Origin: Promethearchaeota archaeon
GTDB taxonomy: Archaea > Asgardarchaeota > Lokiarchaeia > Sigynarchaeales > SOKP01
Direction: 5' to 3'
DNA: 10,291 bases
Assembly: GCA_019057735.1 (NCBI GenBank)
Contig: JAHLWV010000065.1
Location: 1 to 10,291, forward strand
The position numbers were made by a program, and so were the translations under genes. Shown here in pieces: positions 7,901 to 10,291 of the stretch. The notes below the pieces were generated by a model that had not been told where the DNA came from, did no database searches, and saw only the letters and a program-made list of their open reading frames with translations. Position 1 is the stretch's first letter, and every line of letters starts with the position of its first letter.

Positions 7901-8395
7901 TTTTCCTTGGCTTACGAACGCAAACTGATTATCAGGATTAATATCTAGCTTGGAGACTAGTTTTTGAACTTCAGTTACGTGAGCTTTCTTGAATTCTTTG
8001 TCCTTATCAAGTTGTAATTCAAAAAAAGGAGATTTCCCTTTTACTACAGTTCTTCGAATTTTAATAATCTCGGTTTGGTGTTGAATATGAAGCTCAACCA
8101 TAGCGTGTGATTGGTTGTTTCTTATAAAATCAGACCATTTCTTATATCTTTCATCTCTTTCGTTACTACCCAAAGCAAATTTAATAGCCTGGAAAATCGA
8201 TGTCTTACCGCTCCAATTAGGGCCAATTATCAAAATAAAGCGAGGGATACCCTTATTTTTTTCAGTTGAAAAATTAACTTCATCCCTTTGGAAAGATAAA
8301 AAATTCTCTAATATAACCTTGCGAATATAGGTACCCGTCTCGATTAACGATTTATCTGAGGGGTCAGTGGTGTTTTTTTTACTGGAAAAAGCCGT
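4904..8395 (-). CDS. SMC-family chromosome-structure ATPase, Smc5/6-reminiscent
   Basis: Read from ACG 8395 this is 1163 aa, the usual SMC length. It should form a two-headed, long-armed dimer that holds or extrudes DNA using ATP. In order: N-terminal strands (TYIRKVILENFLSF); Walker A GPNWSGKTS at 58-66; then DFIRNNQSHAMVEL, like the FI-x-x-x-x-SHA-x-V-E-x stretch of Smc5/6. The Q-loop is FVSQGKI with Q163. Coiled coil runs from about 215 to 520, hinge from about 527 to 680 (VKGPIIEYLKYDDKLSYAIE), and the second coiled coil from about 690 to 1010. The C-terminal head has signature LSGGQ at 1065-1069, Walker B IVMLDE with D1093/E1094, and D-loop LDDRN at 1099-1103. The tail QMLLFLPKSS lacks a switch histidine and resembles the TPK of Smc5. 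There is no ATG, GTG or TTG upstream of the Walker A region. TTG 8233 would delete the first strands. ACG 8395 sits 8 bases after AGGTGA and is my choice, though a sequence error is possible. The kleisin start overlaps the stop. Confidence 0.85.
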   Translation of the reverse strand, partial: TAFSSKKNTTDPSDKSLIETGTYIRKVILENFLSFQRDEVNFSTEKNKGIPRFILIIGPNWSGKTSIFQAIKFALGSNERDERYKKWSDFIRNNQSHAMVELHIQHQTEIIKIRRTVVKGKSPFFELQLDKDKEFKKAHVTEVQKLVSKLDINPDNQFAFVSQGKIDAIKNLKPIELCSFLEEGIGLKGLRDEILQQKKGVLALNAEFQSLISRKNALNINLDLLTPQLKRLTEKNKLLNIRKKYTDELLWANKGELQKEIEELQVNLNEAENNIDIIRKGVDEYQDKINEKDKIILDVDNKISNFSEKLGVLGYKKQEFINEISAWQKEKINVMSALDKLAETIAEKKKALENIRNQKRNADEKIDVIKKKKGFIKNEIDGIIKEQSDLIKKIKENEVFLEKYNILSQQKEVILRTIQENDNNIEDIKKDINDIFQSLKDIDHKLSNNKWFLENPSEDLLKQLDINLKKVTVELLKFGAEIERIEYDKSKKIREFKRIQTALRERKIVLSPNINILKEEINKRELSDRVKGPIIEYLKYDDKLSYAIESVFGERLLNSFITSDWDTLNLMERLKKKYNAYCNIYIPKKSNITPYPKIASNSVIGYLVELVEIINDDSDVQKVIYSIIKNCIVVDDYLAAKEIYRNSSFKGKCVTLQGKQIISYKYVYESPHVKRLKGLLSTGTQKEQSNFLEKEIKSLNNKILELKVELTKLDKHQNEILRKKESFTDLLFNFKQKGRLTTKKNHYYNLIYSLEQRNKEFNDNLSEVSRKLSDLESQKDPEFFEWNKRIKEIPSELINYNNELKKWEEKFNENLESLKEINEEINYSNNDLKSSEDNYNSKKDAFEKSDKKAFRIYISLENLEEELLNVNNFISELKEKKKLTLIEKKEIDTSYIQLNLRLEQEIFKQTSISRELRVKEDDLKRVIYEIGPLIKEEVISLRGIQDINRDILNIDKDLLKYYDIDDSILVEKEQLLKGLKEITKNQREIEIDIKSAIKTENKLEDTYFDKFHLVLKKLNSRINDKFKSTDIKAYCTLELIGKFEDLGVDIKAAISKDQLKSCKALSGGQISMISIGLILSLLEIKSSPIVMLDEAGMFLDDRNSEASYTMIKSTLENNSIQMLLFLPKSSNALYLLADKLIGVARVGKKEVSTIFTPKIVKEG
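6350..6820 (-). other. SMC hinge domain (within the SMC gene)
   Basis: Between the two coiled-coil arms the encoded protein changes to a globular pattern: VKGPIIEYLKYDDKLSYAIE, then FITSDWDTLNLMERLKKKY, YCNIYIPKK and later KCVTLQGKQI. This order matches the SMC hinge dimerisation domain. There is no CxxC zinc hook, which separates the protein from Rad50. Confidence 0.75.
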
Positions 8396-8409
8396 CTTTT
8401 ATCTCACCT
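8393..8409 (-). promoter_or_regulatory. Strong Shine-Dalgarno site placing an unusual ACG start for the SMC gene
   Basis: On the minus strand AGGTGA (8409-8404) exactly matches the core complementary to the archaeal 16S 3' end. It lies just after the stop of the upstream AAA+-like gene. Eight bases later comes ACG (8395-8393) in the SMC frame, followed by GCT TTT TCC AGT, a natural-looking N-terminus. A GTG at 8407-8405 is also in frame but is followed two codons later by TAA (8401-8399). Confidence 0.5.
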
Positions 8410-8415
8410 ACTTAC

Positions 8416-9699
8416 TTAATACTGTCCAAATGCTCTCTTTAAATTATCGATACGTTTCTTTGCTTTTTCTAAATTGATTTGAGCCATCTTTGGACTATCG
8501 TTTAGGATAAAGGCATATTTTGCCAATATTTTTCTCTCAATTTCTTCTAAATGCTCGTTCTTGCTTAATTTATCAATTATCAGCACAAGCTCGCTGTAAT
8601 TTTTTGATACTGCGTTTTCGTACAATTGACTTAGCATAAAATCTGTGAATCTTTCTTCTTTAATTTCATTCCTTAAATTTTGAGCGTAAACGTTTCTACT
8701 TTCTGTATTTCTTCCATACATAGAATTTTTGTTAGAAAAATCATCACTTTTGGAGAAGTCTGAGTCTTCTATATTTCGTTTCGTTTCTGGAGTAGTAGGA
8801 ATATACTCTCCTGATTCAATTAAATTGATCAAGCCATCGGTAATTTCATTACTCAACTCATTTAATTCAGAGTTGAGAAAATGTTTAAATATCCCTATTC
8901 TTAATAGTTGAATTAAGTCTTTTACCTCCCAAGTTTCTGTGTAATCTACTAATGTCTTGATATCAAACACAATTTTCGGGTTTTTTTCAGAAAAAGCTCT
9001 AAATATCGTTTCTCTTTCCGCCTTATCTAAAATTGGAACTTTGATGAAGAGATCAAACACTTCAAAAATCAACTGCGAACTTTTTTTGATTTCCTTCATT
9101 GTATTATTTATCCAGATTAATATCAATCCATCTTTTACAAAAGTTGCCCTATTCTTATAGGATACCATAAAAAGCTCTAATAAATTTTTCCCTTTTAAGT
9201 TAATGTTGGAAAAATTCTGTTGGTCTATAATTAATAATCCTTTTATTTTAGATTGTTCAGGATCGTGTTCATTTGATTGAGGTTTTTCGTCGTTTTTTGT
9301 TTCATTTTCTCTATTCTTTACCGTTCGTTTTATTATGTTCTCTAAAATGCCAATTAGATTAGAAATAAAGTCGTCAGGAGCCTTAACGATTTCCTCACGA
9401 TTCAATTCAAAGAAGTTTAAATAATAATTTTTAGATATTAATTTTAAATAATCTACGATATCAGTTCCCTGGTTTACTTTTATCAATATCGCACCTTTAG
9501 GGTGAATGAACTTATTATAACTCTGAGCAACTGATTCCTCGTCATTTGTTAAAACAATTTTCAAATAATTTATTATATCGTTATACTTGTCTCGATAAAA
9601 AATCTCCTCTCTATCAATTTCAATTTCATTTGGTGTAATTACCCGATAGTACTTAGAGAATTCTATATCGTTATCTATATCTTCCATAGAGAAGTTCAT
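8416..9699 (-). CDS. Degenerate AAA+ ATPase-fold protein, head of the SMC operon
   Basis: This 427-residue protein follows the order of a CDC48/FtsH-type AAA+ module but has lost catalytic residues. HPKGAILIKVNQGTDIVDYL (67-86) aligns to P-x-G-x-L-L-x-GPPGTGKT; the Walker A lysine position is Ile81 and the threonine Val82. FFELNREEI (97-105) matches the strand after the P-loop helix. Walker B is GLLIIDQQ (154-161): the aspartate stays, the catalytic glutamate is Gln160. Sensor 1 is ILIWINN (193-199). The second half, with FEVFDLFIKVPILDKAERETIF (212-233, slightly shortened here), matches the D-x-x-I-x-V-P-x-P-D-x-x-x-R-x-x-I region. A low-complexity polar linker (about 300-345, Ser/Asp/Asn-rich) leads to a helical C-terminal domain. 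It should not hydrolyse ATP, so it is likely a scaffold or regulator. The start is ATG 9699, or ATG 9687 in frame; neither has a Shine-Dalgarno site, so the message may be leaderless. Its stop lies 21 bases from the proposed SMC start. Confidence 0.7.
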   Translation of the reverse strand: MNFSMEDIDNDIEFSKYYRVITPNEIEIDREEIFYRDKYNDIINYLKIVLTNDEESVAQSYNKFIHPKGAILIKVNQGTDIVDYLKLISKNYYLNFFELNREEIVKAPDDFISNLIGILENIIKRTVKNRENETKNDEKPQSNEHDPEQSKIKGLLIIDQQNFSNINLKGKNLLELFMVSYKNRATFVKDGLILIWINNTMKEIKKSSQLIFEVFDLFIKVPILDKAERETIFRAFSEKNPKIVFDIKTLVDYTETWEVKDLIQLLRIGIFKHFLNSELNELSNEITDGLINLIESGEYIPTTPETKRNIEDSDFSKSDDFSNKNSMYGRNTESRNVYAQNLRNEIKEERFTDFMLSQLYENAVSKNYSELVLIIDKLSKNEHLEEIERKILAKYAFILNDSPKMAQINLEKAKKRIDNLKRAFGQY

Positions 9700-9705
9700 C
9701 TAACA

Positions 9706-9762
9706 GTTATTTATTTTTTTTTAACATTATTTCCATGTCAATTCTCACATATATATTTAGCG
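9706..9762 (-). promoter_or_regulatory. Candidate archaeal promoter of the SMC operon
   Basis: Upstream of ATG 9699 the minus strand has a TATA-like CTAAATATATAT (about 9760-9749) and a closer A/T block TTAAAAAAAAATAAATAA (about 9724-9707). The first would give a short leader. The second would give a nearly leaderless message, which fits the missing ribosome binding site. The choice between them is not settled by sequence. Confidence 0.3.
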
Positions 9763-9895
9763 TTTGATAATCTGCCGACAAAAACTCACAGATTTAAATA
9801 TCATAATATAGAATATCAACATCTTAATTAAGTTCAACAAGAAAGCGTTAATAAAATAATGAGAGATAAAGAATTTACAATAATATTGGTTAATA

Positions 9896-9912
9896 ATAAA
9901 AAAAGAGAAGAA
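9896..9912 (-). terminator. T-run terminator candidate after the DUF2769-like gene
   Basis: On the minus strand, about 20 bases after the TAA at 9927-9925, the sequence reads TTCTTCTCTTTTTTTATTATT. The T7 run is the complement of A at 9898-9904. This is the usual look of an archaeal T-run terminator; no GC-rich hairpin is present. Confidence 0.4.
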
Positions 9913-9924
9913 ATTAATAATATT

Positions 9925-10182
9925 TTATTTTTTTCCGCCAATACCATGCATACAGAAAAATCCGCCTTCTAGTTCGTACTTTGGAAATAATCCACAACCA
10001 AAGCAACTGCAACCATAATCCTTAACTTCGGACATTGGTTTTTCAGTTTTTCCACGGGAACAAAACAGTGCATGTGGCTCAAATTCGTTTAATTTATTAG
10101 GTTTGAACGAAGGACAAGGACCGCAGAATTTACGACATTCGCTCATACTTTCCTCGTCATCGGGAACCGGTTTTGGAGTCAT
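9925..10182 (-). CDS. DUF2769-like cysteine-rich protein
   Basis: This 85-residue protein has eight cysteines at 16, 20, 23, 41, 58, 60, 63 and 77. The pattern is CRKFCGPCPSF, then FCSRGKTE, then YGCSCFGCGLFPKYEL, then FFCMHG. The order of C-x-x-C-P-S, C-x-R-G-K-S/T-E, G-C-x-C-x-x-C and F-C-x-x-G is the hallmark of the DUF2769 family of small archaeal proteins. The cysteines probably bind zinc or an iron-sulfur cluster; the function is unknown. The start at ATG 10182 has AGGTT about 8 bases upstream; Met13 is an alternative. It is a single-gene unit, far from its neighbours and with its own T-run, and nothing ties it to the SMC operon. Confidence 0.85.
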   Translation of the reverse strand: MTPKPVPDDEESMSECRKFCGPCPSFKPNKLNEFEPHALFCSRGKTEKPMSEVKDYGCSCFGCGLFPKYELEGGFFCMHGIGGKK

Positions 10183-10190
10183 ATTGCTTA

Positions 10191-10230
10191 AACCTATATT
10201 TAGATGTATTTTTAATATTTATTAAAATTC
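10191..10230 (-). promoter_or_regulatory. Candidate promoter and ribosome binding site of the DUF2769-like gene
   Basis: Reading the minus strand toward ATG 10182 there is a TATA-like TTTTAATAAATATTAAAAATA (about 10228-10208), then TAGGTT at 10196-10191 as a weak Shine-Dalgarno site. The rest, up to the right edge, is almost pure A/T with no gene. Confidence 0.3.
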
Positions 10231-10291
10231 TAATTACTATCGAAATGTCCTTTTTAGCTATTAAATTTAATATTTATAGATTATTAATTTT

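Larger units (their letters stand above)
9700..9924. other. 225-base intergenic region without a gene
   Basis: It lies between the DUF2769-like gene and the SMC operon, both on the minus strand. It holds a T-run candidate terminator for the first (near 9898-9904) and promoter-like A/T blocks for the second. The middle (9760-9850) has no recognisable RNA gene, long repeat or ORF of note. Confidence 0.5.

Noticed and set aside
6843..8330. Plus-strand ORFs of 68-81 aa within the SMC gene, and a 63-aa minus-strand ORF at 7465-7656
   Set aside because: They overlap an intact coiled-coil SMC coding frame and encode no recognisable protein.
8373..8380. Eight-base A/T run near the SMC start as a frameshift that would restore a normal start
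   Set aside because: Neither of the other two frames upstream has an ATG, GTG or TTG before a stop, so a single indel there would not help.
4904..8395. Rad50 instead of SMC
   Set aside because: A globular SMC hinge replaces the CxxC zinc hook, and no Mre11, HerA or NurA gene is next to it.
3725..9699. Operon read as a Wadjet (JetABCD) or MukBEF-type anti-plasmid system
   Set aside because: No JetD-like TOPRIM nuclease gene is present, and the SMC has a classical hinge and full-length arms with ScpB-like rather than MukE/JetB-like partners.
9859..9972. Plus-strand 37-aa ORF in the gap, running under the DUF2769-like gene
   Set aside because: A/T-driven short ORF with no ribosome binding site, overlapping a well-supported gene on the other strand.
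1..10291. tRNA, rRNA, CRISPR array, IS element or long inverted repeat
   Set aside because: No regularly spaced repeats, tRNA cores, terminal inverted repeats or transposase motifs were seen on either strand by eye.

Overview
The window is AT-rich (many stretches near 20-30% GC by eye) and looks archaeal. The reasons are a DUF2769-type cysteine protein, an SMC/kleisin/ScpB-like gene set, a divergent small GTPase, TATA-like A/T boxes with few bacterial signals, and Shine-Dalgarno matches of the GGTGA/GAGGT kind. The mix of a stand-alone small GTPase, DUF2769 and an SMC with Smc5-like traits makes an Asgard-type archaeon a reasonable guess, but no rRNA or marker gene here proves it. No tRNA, rRNA, CRISPR array or insertion sequence was seen. 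LAYOUT, plus strand first: 42-2126 is one long ORF (694 aa) built from duplicated parts. It has a more GC-rich N-terminal segment, two copies of a helix-turn-helix-containing module, then two copies of an HNH endonuclease-like module. It is probably a selfish or homing-type nuclease, or a nuclease grafted onto another protein. After a 133-base AT-rich gap come two tightly linked plus-strand genes. The first is a 270-aa protein I cannot assign (2260-3072). The second is a small GTPase with an altered G3 motif (3074-3709). MINUS STRAND: converging on these with only 15 bases between stop codons is a four-gene operon, read 9699 to 3725. Its order is an AAA+-fold protein that has lost its Walker A lysine (8416-9699), a full-size SMC ATPase (4904 to about 8395), a short kleisin-like protein (4254-4907) and a ScpB-like double winged-helix (KITE) protein (3725-4240). 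The last three form a complete Smc-kleisin-KITE set, predicted to be a DNA-loop-extruding or DNA-entrapping complex. The degenerate AAA+ protein at the head of the operon is not a known partner of such complexes and is the most novel item here. The SMC sequence has features reminiscent of eukaryotic Smc5, and its gene lacks any ATG, GTG or TTG before the Walker A region. A good ribosome binding site points to an ACG codon at 8395 as the start. At the right end is a minus-strand 85-aa DUF2769-like cysteine cluster protein (9925-10182), separated from the SMC operon by a 225-base AT-rich region with promoter-like and terminator-like sequence.
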